Notes under the pieces: model-generated
What the model was told of the DNA's origin: nothing
The model's database searches: none
Seen by the model: only the letters and a program-made list of their open reading frames with translations
Made by a program: the position numbers and the translations under genes
Assembly: GCA_015039365.1 (NCBI GenBank)
Contig: WION01000013.1
Span: forward strand, 434,001-498,000
Direction of reading: 5' to 3'
Source: Amanita rubescens
Lineage: Eukaryota > Basidiomycota > Agaricomycetes > Agaricales > Amanitaceae
Length of the DNA stretch: 64,000 nt
Part shown: in pieces, positions 33,543 through 45,125 of the stretch
How positions within the stretch are numbered: position 1 is the stretch's first letter
How the letters are laid out: every line of letters begins with the position of its first letter

Positions 33543-33958
33543 TTAGATCCTCGGCTGCATCCTCTCCAATTTCACCCACTGGAAACCAAAACCTGTGGAA
33601 GACGCCGTACGAAAGGTGTTGGAGGAGACGACTAGCAATGATATCAAGAAAGCACGTGCACACAATCTGGATTCTGTGACCAGGAAACTAACATTGAATA
33701 ACTCACGTACGAAACGATCCGATGACAGTTTACAAAGAGTGTGATAACTCAAGGGCGCGGAAGCATAGATGTACACATTATTGAAAAGTGAAACGCTGGG
33801 AAAAACTTGAGACACTGCTTTACAATATTTCTTCGCTTCAGCCAGCAAGGTTGCTGCCGGCGGAGACGGCGCTTCGAGTATTGGTTAATGATTTGTCGCC
33901 CTGAGGGCAGTGATCTAAAAATATGCATTAGTGTAAATTCATTTCTAGCGCCTGCCAT
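33543..33958 (-). CDS. Possible 3' fragment of an unidentified gene
   Basis: The minus frame reads LLAEAKKYCKAVSQVFPSVS and FNNVYIYASAPLSYHTLCKL, followed by a donor-like GTGAGT. Composition is coding-like. It directly follows the kinase-like gene on the same strand and could be a further exon set or a separate relic. Confidence 0.25.
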
Positions 33959-34118
33959 GTAGTTGAGCCAGAACTACCTCTCGTTTCTGACTGTGTTTCG
34001 ATATGCTGCACAATAGTCGTTCGAAAACACCAAGAAATGCGCTTGCTGTGCTTTCAAGTTAACGATTGGTGGAGATGAGTCCTTTTCACAACGCCTGACT
34101 TCTTCCATCATGTCCATC

Positions 34119-36813
34119 CTACTTTTCACGTTGGTAGAGGAGAGATCGAAGCTGTAAATATTCCCTATCTTTTGCGTCTTGATCAACGGACACTCGTGAA
34201 TGACCAAAGTCTATGATTATCAGACCCGAATCAGCGTCCAAACGAAGATCGCCATGGAGTATGTCGGCACGATGTATTTCCACCAAAGTTGCAAGAACTG
34301 CTTCCCTGTCCCAAACTTGTCAGAAGGTGTGGGTAAGAACAATACAAAATAGCAATGCACCGATATGAAATGGGCAAGACAAACTTAGGCGTTGCAGCGA
34401 GCGGAGCGCCTACATATGGCATGACAAGTGTACATGCCCCACCCTGCACATCGTCAAACAAACCCAGAGATGTCGTGATTCCGGTCGTAACCCCTTTTGA
34501 CCTCAGCTGTTGATAAATTTTGAACTCGTCCCTCAGGGCTTCGCACTGTTCACTACCTAACGCAAGCTTGACAGCAACATCCAACGATGCACATTCCGAC
34601 GCCTCGACCTCTAGTGTACCACGAAGCACCTGGCCAGTTGCGCCATGTCCAATCTCGGACTTCAAGATAATGGTGAGACATTCTTCAAGCTGATAGTTTC
34701 GGACGGTTTCCTGTGAAGGGCGCGGGATAGGGTGGCCAGTTGGACCGGAGCGAACAAATGTGGAGGGGGCTGATGAATCATAAATGCCATATTGGAGGTA
34801 GAGGAGGATTACATTACGACCGCTGGCTAGCAGGGTGCTCTGATATGTACGGTTAGGTGATATCACAACGTCAGATGAAACACACCTTTGCTGCCATTTT
34901 ATGCGCAGCTATGGTCATCTTATGGACATTTCCGCCCCAGTATTCGCCCTCTTTTGACTTCTTACTACCTCCGCTTTTATCTTTGTGGTTGCCTTTCTGA
35001 CCACCCCCACGGTCGCCCCTGTGCCCACTGCCTGGACCACCGCCGCTCGGACCATCCTGCTTGTCGCCGCCACTGCCAGATGGACCATTGCCACCACCGG
35101 GTGGCCGGGCGTCGCGCTGTCTTTCCCGATCAAGGGCATCCATAATTCCTGCAATGTATATGCCAACATGGAGTCTTCCGTACGATGGCTCCTTGCAGGC
35201 ATGCGGCTTAATGAGATCTGAGATATAGAGAGTTTGAGTAGTTCGATGACGAATGCCAATGAACTCATGATTGCCAGACTGGAGAACAATGATGGAACCA
35301 TCTACCCGCGTGGCCTGCGCCCATGCCTTAGTAAAATCTGAAATCAGCGTTATGGATCTCAGGAAGTATGGAATGTTAGCTTGCCTGTTGAATGATGAAC
35401 TGCGCGGACAGTTCGTGGCGATCTTTGTGGGATGGGTCATCGACAGCTTCGTCATCACGTTCGTCGTCACCATCTTCGCCATCGCCTCCACCTTGTACGT
35501 TTCCTTTCACCACGGCCTTCCCATTCCCCTTCCCCCTCCCTCTTTGAAAAGCGGCGTCCGCTCGAACACCTCCTACTGGTAGCGGTGGTGACAGCATCAG
35601 ACTTGTAGACTGCGTGAACTTCAAAGGTTTTGTCATGAGCGATCATTATTACGCTACAGGCGGATGAACAGACATTGATAGGATCATTCGGCTTCTGTTT
35701 CTTAGCAGCTAGGGGAGAATTAGCCTGTGGCATCATGAGTAGCATTCCTAGAGTGGATAACGATGAACTTGCCCTGCTTTCGTCCCGCTTTCGTTTTACG
35801 GCCTTGCTAGTTCCCACATCTTCTGAAGAACCTTGAACGCTGGAGCTCCCTGTTGATAGCGATAGGGGTGGAACAGACGCTGGCAACGGTCCAGACACTG
35901 AAGCCGGGGCAATCTCCCCAATCTCACGAGGCTGGGGAAGCGTGGGGGGTTGTGGTCGAACTGCCCCTGGGTCCGAGGGAGACATCTGGTTGTTTGAATG
36001 TGAGCCGACAGTCCATGGGGTGTTTTTGGCGTCGGGTCCCCCAAACACTGCGGCTAGCTTTTCGCGCTCCTTCACGTGGTGTATCATCGAAGCACAATCC
36101 GGAAATTCGCAACCAGTCCAATCAAAGCTCTGAGAATTTGAGAGGTTAGGGATTGCAAGCATTACTTCGAGACCACCAGCGGCCATATCCTTGAATTCAT
36201 TTGTCACCAGGGACGCACGACGTGTTGAAAGCAGTTGTAAAAGCCTGAGCGTTTCTTCACCCATGGCCTCCTTAAGCTGCGTCTCCTTCTTAGCTAAATT
36301 TGTTGGGCTAGCGACTTTCAGGAATCCGTCAGCGATGGCATAGCCAGAGACATTGGCTGACTGAGTCCACACGAGCAGAGTATTCCAATCCGAAAGTCGA
36401 AGAGCGAGCGTCGACGCCACAGGCGCGCAGAACGTGGCGGTGGTTTTGTCATAAAAGCTGGCCACGGCTTTCTCATCTGCCATATCCCAATCCATGTTGA
36501 GTACAGAAAAATCAAGTATCTCCGCCGACGGCAATTTACCAGATGGCGGAAATTGGAAACCATCGTTGAAGGAATTCAGGATTGTTTCGTCGACAATGGC
36601 GGCGATATCGCGAGCAAGTGATGGAAGACGCTCCACGCGGAGAAGTTTAAGCTCTGGGCTAAAGTGCCTATCGAAAAAAGCCGGTGGACGAGTTTTGGTT
36701 GACGTTTTCTTGCCAGGGAACGAGAGCGGGTTCAGCGGAGGTGGGTTCCAGGAGAACAAGTCCTTAAGTTCCTGGGGAATTCCAGACAACGGGTCTGATG
36801 CGCTTGATGGCAT
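34119..36813 (-). CDS. Large protein with C-terminal protein-kinase-like domain
   Basis: Several exons join into one product. The N-terminal ~380 residues (MPSSASDPLSGIPQELKDLF, FFDRHFSPELKLLRVERLPS, WTQSANVSGYAIADGFLKVA) form a fungal domain I cannot name. A Lys-rich nuclear-signal-like linker (KAVKRKRDE) follows, then SVIMIAHDKTFEVHAVYKSD, an acidic stretch, LYISDLIKPHACKEPSYGRL with YIAGIMDALDRE, and a Gly-rich hinge (35134-34960). The kinase-like part has a glycine loop (IGHGATGQVLRG), lysine in VAVKLALG, the hinge LVMPYVGAPL, the catalytic loop HGDLR in ADILHGDLRLDADSG, and IIDFGHSR in place of DFG. The loop lacks the usual Asn (HGDLRxxN is HGDLRLDA), so activity is uncertain. It stops REYLQLRSLLYQREK at 34119. 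Agaricomycetes have expanded families of this layout, often near transposons. Confidence 0.65.
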
Positions 36814-37141
36814 TATCTAAGGTTAAGTTCGGAGGGCGCCGAACAATTGACGGAACTTCCCGCGCGTCTCCCCATCTTTCTTCCTCTTTCTTCCTCCTCT
36901 CTGTAGCTCGTATAATCGCAATAGCATACTATTACCATCGAAGCTAAAATTTACCTATCGTGATTTGTCCGTTTTGGCGGAGTAAAAACAGAACAGGCGC
37001 TTCCGACCTACTATTTTTTGAAGACCATTTCTCAACTCTCTCTACCTTATGCACTATATCAACAGCAAGCAACGTAGGTATAGTCACGGCGCACGCGCGG
37101 ACTCGTAGCAGGTGGAATCAGATCAGAACCGGGAATCGAAG

Positions 37142-37453
37142 CTATTGACAAGACTTTCGAATCCAGTAGGTCACGAAAATAGCATCCAAAATAATGGGGA
37201 TCCATTTCGAGTCTTTGCTATCGCTGTGTCCCTTGAGGTGGAAGGATATAATGAAGGTGGCTGCGGTCCTGGTCGTACGCGCGAAGAAAGCAAAAGCGAA
37301 GACGGCGAGAACAGATAATCCGTGCCGAAAGATAAGATATCCCGTACCGCTTATAATATTCAGGGAAGTCAAGAGAAAATATTTCATATCAAATAAATGT
37401 ATGTCAGATTCCTCAAATCTATTCATCCAATAGTAACCTTGTTCTAATGCCAA
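37142..37453 (-). pseudogene. C-terminal fragment of a small membrane protein
   Basis: The minus frame reads FLLTSLNIISGTGYLIF, LSVLAVFAFAFFARTTRTAA and SKWIPIILDAIFVTYWI: hydrophobic segments separated by a charged KGHSDSKDSK loop. There is no ATG start. A 108-bp piece of the same sequence is found at 31869-31976. Probably a duplicated remnant. Confidence 0.5.
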
Positions 37454-37456
37454 ACG

Positions 37457-37918
37457 TCAACGTTCAACTTCGCCTTGGAATTTTGAATGGGAATCTACCT
37501 TATAGAAAGCAACATAACCTTTGATCTGCGCCGCTTTCTCTTTAGTTTCCGGATAGTACCTTGTGGATTAACGGTTAACAGTGTTCAAGATGCTAATAGT
37601 GATAATCACCATGCGATATCCTTTATCTCCTTTCCATCAACCTCCAAATTGTAGTACGAAGCCGTGCTTCAGGTGTAGAAATTGATGTAATTAATCGTGG
37701 GCTCAAAGGAGATTCTTACCCCTTCCAAGGACACACAGTACTATGAAGCATATAGGTGAGTCGAATTGGAACACCCGTAGGGAGACTCGGTACCTCGTAG
37801 AAGATTTGGTGAACAGATCTTTCTTCACCGAAGATGGTGGAAAGTAGTGGTTCCCTTCAACGACGATCGTGTCGTTAGATTCGGCTAATACAGTTCCGTT
37901 GTATACAACTTTGACCAT
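37457..37918 (-). CDS. DUF427 (PF04248) protein
   Basis: Small single-domain protein in four exons. MVKVVYNGTVLAESNDTIVV, EGNHYFPPSSVKKDLFTKSS, then TVCPWKG, TASYYNLEVDGKEIKDIAW and YYPETKEKAAQIKGYVAFYK match the DUF427 pattern across its length, including the TxCPWKG motif. The stop is at 37457-37459 after a slightly extended tail. Function is unknown. It was once labelled a nucleotidyltransferase domain without good proof. Confidence 0.8.
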
Positions 37919-38393
37919 GACGCAGGAGTTTTTGTATGTGAATTGATATCGATAGGGGTTGTATACGATTCCAGCTGCGGATAAGCAAGCGTCAGGGTCT
38001 CAGTCAGCACTGGTCAGCGGTATAAGGATAACGGATAACGGATAATGCCGAAATACAGCTCACAATAACCTCACCAGCCCGGCAGATAGAAAAGGGAAAG
38101 GGAAGCAGAACAAAACGAAGAGGTAGCAAACATATGGTAGGTAATACAGGTGAGCAGGTAGGACAAAAGGCTGAGTGTTGGGTTAAGAAGGGTGATACGC
38201 TCTTCGTTTACTTCACAATACGAATAGCAAAAGGTGAGCTGCTGCTAAACCATGAATCGGCGAACCAGGTACGCGATGCTCCCATTCTACTTTTCGCAAA
38301 AGTGAGCACAGCGTGACTTATCCGACTCATGTCGGATACCACGGCGCTCACAAAGAGCCAAAATCCGAGTACTTACTACACTGCCAACCGACT
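37919..38393. other. Intergenic spacer upstream of DUF427 and downstream of the Sea4-like gene
   Basis: A simple repeat of GGATAACGGATAA lies near 38025-38045. A short plus-strand frame at 38134-38316 has no recognisable family. Confidence 0.4.
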
Positions 38394-41300
38394 TCAATAC
38401 TCATCAGCGCATCGACAGTCACAATCTGCCACCGCACACGTCTCATGATTTCGTTTCCCATCCTCGGTCCAGAACCACTCTGTCATGTGTATAGCATGTC
38501 CACCGTGCCGGCATGCCTGGCAAACGACAATCGCATCATCGGCTTTATCGTCGTCAGTAAAACATAGACAATTATACAGGTAAACATACCTCGCGGACCA
38601 TTGCCATCTTCAGCATAGTTACCCCCATCGTAGACAACGCCAAGCGTTGCCAGACATATCGAGCAGCGGGGGAGTTGTCTATTGCAGTATGGGCAGAGTG
38701 TTGGCTGCGATATCACCGTTAGTTGTTGACCTAACTGTGATTCTAGGATGAATGATCTTACTTTCCCATGCGACGCCTGCCACGGGCTCGACGTAGCGTT
38801 CGGTCCATTCACATTCTTTCCACAATATCGACACCTAATCAGAATCTGGACAGGAACCCATTCACCCGCTCCAGGTTCCCCACTACCCCCACCATGTCCC
38901 ATGACGATTTCCTCATTCTGTAACGCGTTATTCATCACCTGTCCTCTTTCGATATCAAAGTACGCGCGGCAGTGGAACAGGGTGAATTGGTCCAACATAT
39001 CTCTGTACGCTTCTACCCATTTTTCGGGACGGAGATCGAGAATCTGGGCGGCGGCGTATCCGAGATATCCATGTCTTTCAAGGAAAGAGGCCACCATCGG
39101 CGATTGTTGTTGAGCATAGTAAGATGGCCAAGTGAGCGCACTGAGCATAGCTGCACTCTGCACATCGCCCGTCTTGTCCACATAGGCTTGGATGATATCC
39201 ATCCCTGCTCGACATCGTAGACCTGTCAGCATGAGCGACTCTATGCTGCCCGTGGTGATTGCTTGCTCGACCGATCGCTTCAGATAACTAGATAGAGCAT
39301 GATCGTCCAAGAACTGGAACGCAATGGCTAGTCGCTCCCGGAAAGGAAGAGATTCTTCCTCCAGTATATCTGACCAGTCGCCAGAAGTTAAATGGGTTAA
39401 AAGGGCTCGGAAATAGGGATCGTCGAGACGGAGAGCTAGACGTTTGCAATGTCGCCTCAATTCAGCATTCTTGGCGCTTAGAGAAGATGTTGAAGTGGCG
39501 ATGCTGGGGAGAACAGCGGTAAGTGTTGCCGACATCATCCTATGCGCTTCGTCTGCACAGTTGTGAGCCAAAAAACACATTTTGCAGAGCTAAATGGACA
39601 TACCGTTACTCCGCATGAGACATTCGATAGCTTTCTCGTATTCCTTCATAAACACCAACCAACACGCCGCTCTGGGAAAACTGCCTTCTCTCTCCCACCG
39701 TCGAATGGCGGTCAAGAGTTCATCGCCATTAACGCTCCATCCACACAAGAGCAACGCAACCTGCCGCTGCAATGCTTTCTGCGTAGCAACGCCCGGCTTC
39801 CAATCTGCTATATCCACACCGCCCCTGTTTGAGAGCACGAGCAACTCTCCCAACGCCGCTTGATACGCCTGATAGGCACTCTGCGCTCCGATGTGGACTC
39901 CAGCGGCAGCAGTGGAATCAGGACCGCTGATCGCACCATCCATATGAACGATTGGACTGCCCTCACCGCTACTGGCGTCGCTCTGAAGACCCGACTCGCT
40001 CGGGCTGCCGTTCGGGTCCATGCCCAAGACCGTCGCTCCGCCGCCGGCACTTGAAGCAGCAGCAGCGGCCCCATCGGCAGGTGACCTACTCCTCCTGACA
40101 TTTGGCATTTGTGATGGCTGAACTTCCTCTGCTGGGTGATGTTCCACGGGAACGTCCAATAAGAGCGATCTGCTCCCTCCATGGCTGCTATGCCCATATT
40201 CATACACATGTATTGGTGGGTACCGATTGTATTCATATATCGAACCCGGTGGTTCTCTTGCCACCGGCGAATAGTCTGAAGAGCCCGAACTTTCCTGCTG
40301 GTGATGTGTTTGTTGAGTTTGTTGCTGCTGATGGCGTTGCAGCTGTTGTTGATATTGCAACTGCGGAGTAGCAAGCGTCGGGGTCTGTATCAAAGATGAG
40401 TGCACGGGGGTAGGCGTTGACGTTGGCGTGTGCTGGTGTGTAGTCATTCCTGGATGGTATGGTCCATGGATCGATCCTTGTCCTTGTCCCGAAAGATGTT
40501 GAGAGTACAAGTGCCTCGCGGCCATCGCTGCTACACGGGTTTGGGAATAGACGGAGGCATACATCGTTAAAGGTGTATTTGGGCTGGGAGGGAAACCTTC
40601 CCAGATTGCGGAGAGACCTTGATAGGAGAAATCGTATCCGTTAACGCGAGGTACTGGTTTCCTGAACAAATCTTGGGAATCTGAAACCAAGGTCAGCATA
40701 TAGGCGAGCTACATGGAATGAGGGCGTACGGCGTATCCATAACCACAGCTCGGAGAGCACTTCAGACGACTCGTGTTCTATTTCCCTTACTATATCGGCG
40801 TTTTGCTTAGGCTGTGAAGTGTCCATGTGATCAGTGTGTCCGATAACCCTCATAAACACTTACATTCCCAATTCCATATCCCATGAGAGCTCGTTTCTTC
40901 ATGACCGATACTCACATCTTCTTCCACAACTCTCGCGGCAATCTCTTCCTTCTTCTTCGCCTCGGCTTTCCTCACCTCCTGAGCTTTTTTGTGTGCCGTC
41001 ACAGGTATAGCACCCAAATCCTTTGAAGGAACGTAAGATGACGAGACATTCCTCGAAAATGGTGGCCTAGTTGTTGGCTGAGTAACTCCGTCCTCGGCTC
41101 TTCCTCTTCTGGTGGTGCTGGCTGCCCTCTTATCGGCTTCTTTATCCTTTGAATCATCTCCTGCTTCGCTTTCTTGAGATGGACTAACCACTTTGAAGCC
41201 GTCTCCACCGCTGATTGCCAAGTCACCGCGAGGACTCCATACTATCTGTTTTGGCGCATCATGAATCTTATACAGCTCCAAGTCGCCTTCCTTGTTTACC

Positions 41301-43155
41301 ACCATGATCTTGGTCGCTATATCATGTGGCATGTTCGAAGAAGATGGGACTAGTGCGAATGATGACAAGATTTTAGGGAAGGATTTTGCTATAAACAAAA
41401 GTAATCAGTGTAAGTTGGAAAGTGTAGGAGCAAAGAACGTACTTCGTCTTGTATCAGAGAGTACCAGAGTCGCAGGCGAGTTGTAAGAACTTGCATAGGA
41501 TTCCCCATTACCTCCAAAAGGTGAATAGACGGTAGGGCCTGTCGGTAAATGCCCGGTTGAGCCGTTATCACCCCTAGGCCAAGATAGGGTGGCAGCCCAC
41601 GACCTCCTAATGGTACTTCCTCGTCCACTATTGCCTGCTGCTCCCGCCAACATCGGAGCAGCAGTACTCACTGCCGAGTCAACCACATATGGTCTCGCAC
41701 TAAGGACATCCCACACCCTGACGAACCTCGCGTCCTTTTCAAGGGTCGCGATCGTTCCACGACGTGAGGATGCCCACTCTGCTTGGATATATATGCCCAA
41801 TCCGGCACCTAACCCAGGGCCAGAACCACTACCGCTTCTCTTAACATCCCCATACGCGTGATGGTGGTGGTGATGATGCATGTGAGATCCATAAGCACCA
41901 CACAAAGCACATTCCCCTGGGCCACCAAACGAATCATAAGCACCAAGCACGTAACCGCCATCTGCTAGGGCATCTCGTTCTCCAAACGTCAACACAGGTT
42001 CTTTCAACTTCCTCGCATCCCAAATCATCACGATGCCTTCGTCCCCATTCCAACAAGCTATCCTGTGCGGCTCCAACGGATCTGGAGCGATTCCTTGCAC
42101 TTTGACCTGGACATTTGCAATCTCAGTACCGGTCGGGCGGACTGGCGTAGATTGCGACTGCGATGCCAGGGGAGATGGATTGTATACGTTTGGGGACGTC
42201 GTCGCCGTTGTCGTACCGCCTAAAATGGAGGATGAGGCGGTCCGGTAATAGGAAACTGGAGTCCCATTCGCGTTTGTTACGTTCCCATTGCCATACCCGC
42301 TTCCGCTCGCGGCCGTACTCCAACTTTCTCGCCGCCCGCTGCTCCCGGAAGTCGTGCTGGACGTCGCGTACGGCGAGGAAGGAACTGTCCCATTCACACC
42401 TGGTGGTGTGTTCTGAGGCGTTTCGGAACCAGAAATTGGAGCCCTTAAATCGAAAAATCGGAAATGCCTGTTTGAGATTCCTGCTAGTAACAAATGGGTT
42501 GTGCCTGGAATGAATGCCAGAGCAGAAACGACTTCTCCCGCAGCGTGTTGTTGGAGGATGCGAGTGTCGGCGCGGGAGTAGTGTTGGGGTTCGATAGAGC
42601 GGGGAATGGGACCTCCGGACGGCAAAGGTTGAGCTTGGGGCCACGCATCTCCCGGAATTTGGAGGAAGGGCCTTGCGGTGGTCAAATCCCAAATGACCAA
42701 ACTAGGATCTCCACGGACTTTATCGAGGCCGACAGCGAGATAGTTTGGGTCGGCGGTTGAGAAAGCGAGAGCGTTGCATGCTCTAGAGTTGCGTACTGTG
42801 AGTGGGACGGATGGACCTGTAGATAAGACGGAGGCAGGACCGCGACCGTGAGCTGAAGCTTTGAGTCGAATAAGATCGACGCGTCCTGTTGTTGAACCAA
42901 CTGCGATCAGGTCGTCCAACTGAAAATCCGGAGACCACTCAAAACACTATTTATTTGATATTTAGTTAGTTAATTATCGTAGAGAGAATCATAACATCAG
43001 CTTACCCTCATGTGATGGAGGTCATTTCTGCTCGCAAGTTGTCTTATCTCTGGATACTCTCTCGCAAGTCCGTATAGCGTAATTTGCGTACCTCCCCCGA
43101 CAACGAACTCATCGTCTCGTCGAGGGTGCCAGACAAGCCGCTTGTCAGGTATCAT
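38394..43155 (-). CDS. SEA4: Sea4/MIOS-like subunit of the SEA (GATOR2) complex
   Basis: Long gene with an N-terminal WD40 propeller, alpha-solenoid and C-terminal zinc-binding RING-like domain. It starts MIPDKRLVWHPRRDDEFVVG, continues CFEWSPDFQLDDLIAVGS and DPNYLAVGLDKVRGDPSLVI, with more propeller blades at IACWNGDEGIVMIWDARKLK. A Ser/Gly/His-rich insert holds HMHHHHHHHA (41860-41884). The middle carries a Gln-rich stretch (about 40310-40350). The solenoid includes DDPYFRALLTHLTSGDWSDI, typical of Mio proteins. The zinc end has CRYCGKNV, CPYCNRQLPRCSICLATLG, CQACRHGGHAIHMTEWF and CAVADCDCRCADEY, stopping at 38394-38396. In yeast and animals this complex acts at the vacuole/lysosome upstream of TORC1 in amino-acid signalling. 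The gene appears intact. Confidence 0.88.
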
Positions 43156-43182
43156 CGTGACCCCCTGTGACAGTGACCACCC
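43156..43182. promoter_or_regulatory. 27-bp divergent spacer shared by SEA4-like and RING-CH genes
   Basis: The two start codons (43155 minus, 43183 plus) face away from each other with only 27 bp between. Both first exons are supported by in-frame joins to family-specific sequence. Transcription must start inside the opposite gene or from very short leaders. Confidence 0.6.
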
Positions 43183-45125
43183 ATGGCTCGCAGAGCACCC
43201 ACAGTCGATGATCTCAGAGTACGTCGTACGACCTCCATTTCACCCCGATTCTAATTCTTTTTATCAGGTAAAGCTCTGTTACATATGTAGAGAGGAGGAA
43301 CGATACGATGACACGACAATCAATCCCCCGAGAGCATGGACACATCCCTGCAAATGTACACTAGTCGCCCACGAGAAATGCCTTTTAAAATGGATACAAA
43401 CTTCCCAAGGCACTTTAGTTAGAGCCGCAAACGCCCTCAGATGCCCGCAGTGCGGTGCCGAGTACCAACTCGAAAGCAAATATCCTGTTCTCCTTAAATT
43501 TATGTCTGCCGGAAATAGAACACTGCAGCAGCTGGGCAGACTCTTCACCCTGTTTGGCGTGGCCTCATTCATCTGTGTAGTTGGCTCAGGTACGCGGTCT
43601 CGCCATTCGTTCTCTGGATCGTACCCACATTCCCCACAGGTATATACGTCATATTCACTACGTATGGAGCATGGGCATTGCGAAAGTTTATCGGTACAGA
43701 GTGCGCAGCTCGCATCACTTCAGAATCGAATTAATTACTAACCATATCCCAGAATGTTCGACATTCTCCTGACAGACGACCCCGCCAATTGGCCTTGGTC
43801 AGCCTTCTTAAACCTTCCTAGTATCCCTATATCCCTCGTCTTCTCCCGCGCGCAACATGCTGCATCCATTCCACTCATAATACCCTTGCTCCTCATATGG
43901 CCCCCCGCCTATCCAGTCGGTCTTCGTCGACAGCTCCTACGAGAGTACTGGACCGATCCAAAAAACGCACGCCAACTTGCCCTTACAGCACTACCATCGA
44001 AACAAGTATGGCCACCATCACCTCTCGTATTCGGCGTGATCCTCGTGCCACTCGTAAGAGCCGCATACCGTATGCTATATTCACGGTTGGCGTTGTGGGT
44101 GCTGGGCGCCAAAGCGTACTCTCTTTTACCGGGAGGTCGCAGACGACCTAACGGTGCCCAGGTCCAAGGCGGACAGGTCGACAACAATGTTAATGTCGCC
44201 ATTGACGATGATAACGACGGTCATGACGTCCGTCCTGCGGAGGATGATGAGGCGGCGGTGGAAAATGCCGGTCAACAGCAACAGCAAGTACAACACCGTT
44301 TCTTTAATAGAGTATTATGGCGGTGGAATGGACTCGCTGTGGGAATTCGCGGTGTCAGGGTGGTACGGGATCAAGGAGGCAACAACCAGAACGAGGGTCA
44401 ACCCGAGGCTGACAACGGCGCCAATGCCCCCAACAACGCCATTGAAGGGGTTAGGGACGATCTCAACCAAAACATCGTTCTGGACCCTGAAGCAAACGCA
44501 AACGAGGACAGAGCAGCGGCTGTCGTAGAAGCGGCCGAACAACAAATCGAAGTCAACACGACCTCTCTCGGGCGACAAATCGGAGGAGCGCTGCTTATAC
44601 CCGCCATCTCCAGTTGGATGGGGTCCTTGCTCCTCCGGTTATCGCGGCGCTCTGATTTGCTGCGTAGGCTTTTGGGGATCAAGCCTTGGGCGTTTTACAG
44701 TGGCAGGTGGTATAAGGATGGGGTCGAGAGTTTTCCGGGAGGATTATTGCTGTTCCCCCCTCCTCCATACGGCCCGTGGTCGTACGGTAGTTGGGATGGA
44801 TTGAGCACTTGGCAAAAGTATACGCTGACGATCAGGTTGGCTGTAAACGCCACTTGGGGTGGGACGAGGACGTGGGCCGAGTCGGATCCCGTTTGGTGGA
44901 GGAATTCGATTGGATTGGGGCTCTTCGTCGTGGTACGTCGTTTAGCACATCGTTTTTTCCCCGGTTCGTGACATTGAACAACTTGGACAGGCCAAGGACT
45001 GTTTGCAATTGCTTCATCTTTGGTTGACGAAACGCGAGTTGGAGACGCGTCGCGTGAGGAATAGAGATTTCTCGGGGGTGGATGTGAATGAGCTGGATTT
45101 GATTCCGACTTGGGGACGTGATTAG
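43183..45125 (+). CDS. RING-CH (MARCH-type) membrane E3 ubiquitin ligase
   Basis: Starts MARRAPTVDDLR; a 46-nt intron then leads to VKLCYICREEE. The RING-CH zinc domain has CYIC, CKC-(x)5-HEKCLLKWI and CPQCG, the C4HC3 order typical of MARCH ligases. YQLESKYPVLLKFMSAGNRT and ASFICVVGSG-IYVIFTTYGA start the membrane part; further hydrophobic segments lie around LIIPLLLIWPPAYPVG and LIPAISSWMGSLLLRL. An acidic, Asn/Gln-rich region (about 44170-44530) separates them. After a final intron the protein ends KRELETRRVRNRDFSG, DLIPTWGRD at 45125. Such ligases ubiquitinate membrane proteins in the endomembrane system. It diverges from the SEA4-like gene. Confidence 0.85.

Noticed and set aside
34888..36149. 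Plus-strand open frames opposite the kinase-like gene
   Set aside because: They are mirror frames of a well-supported minus-strand coding region and have skewed composition.
39542..42760. Several plus-strand frames across the Sea4-like gene
   Set aside because: The minus-strand protein matches the Sea4/MIOS layout throughout; these are antisense shadows.
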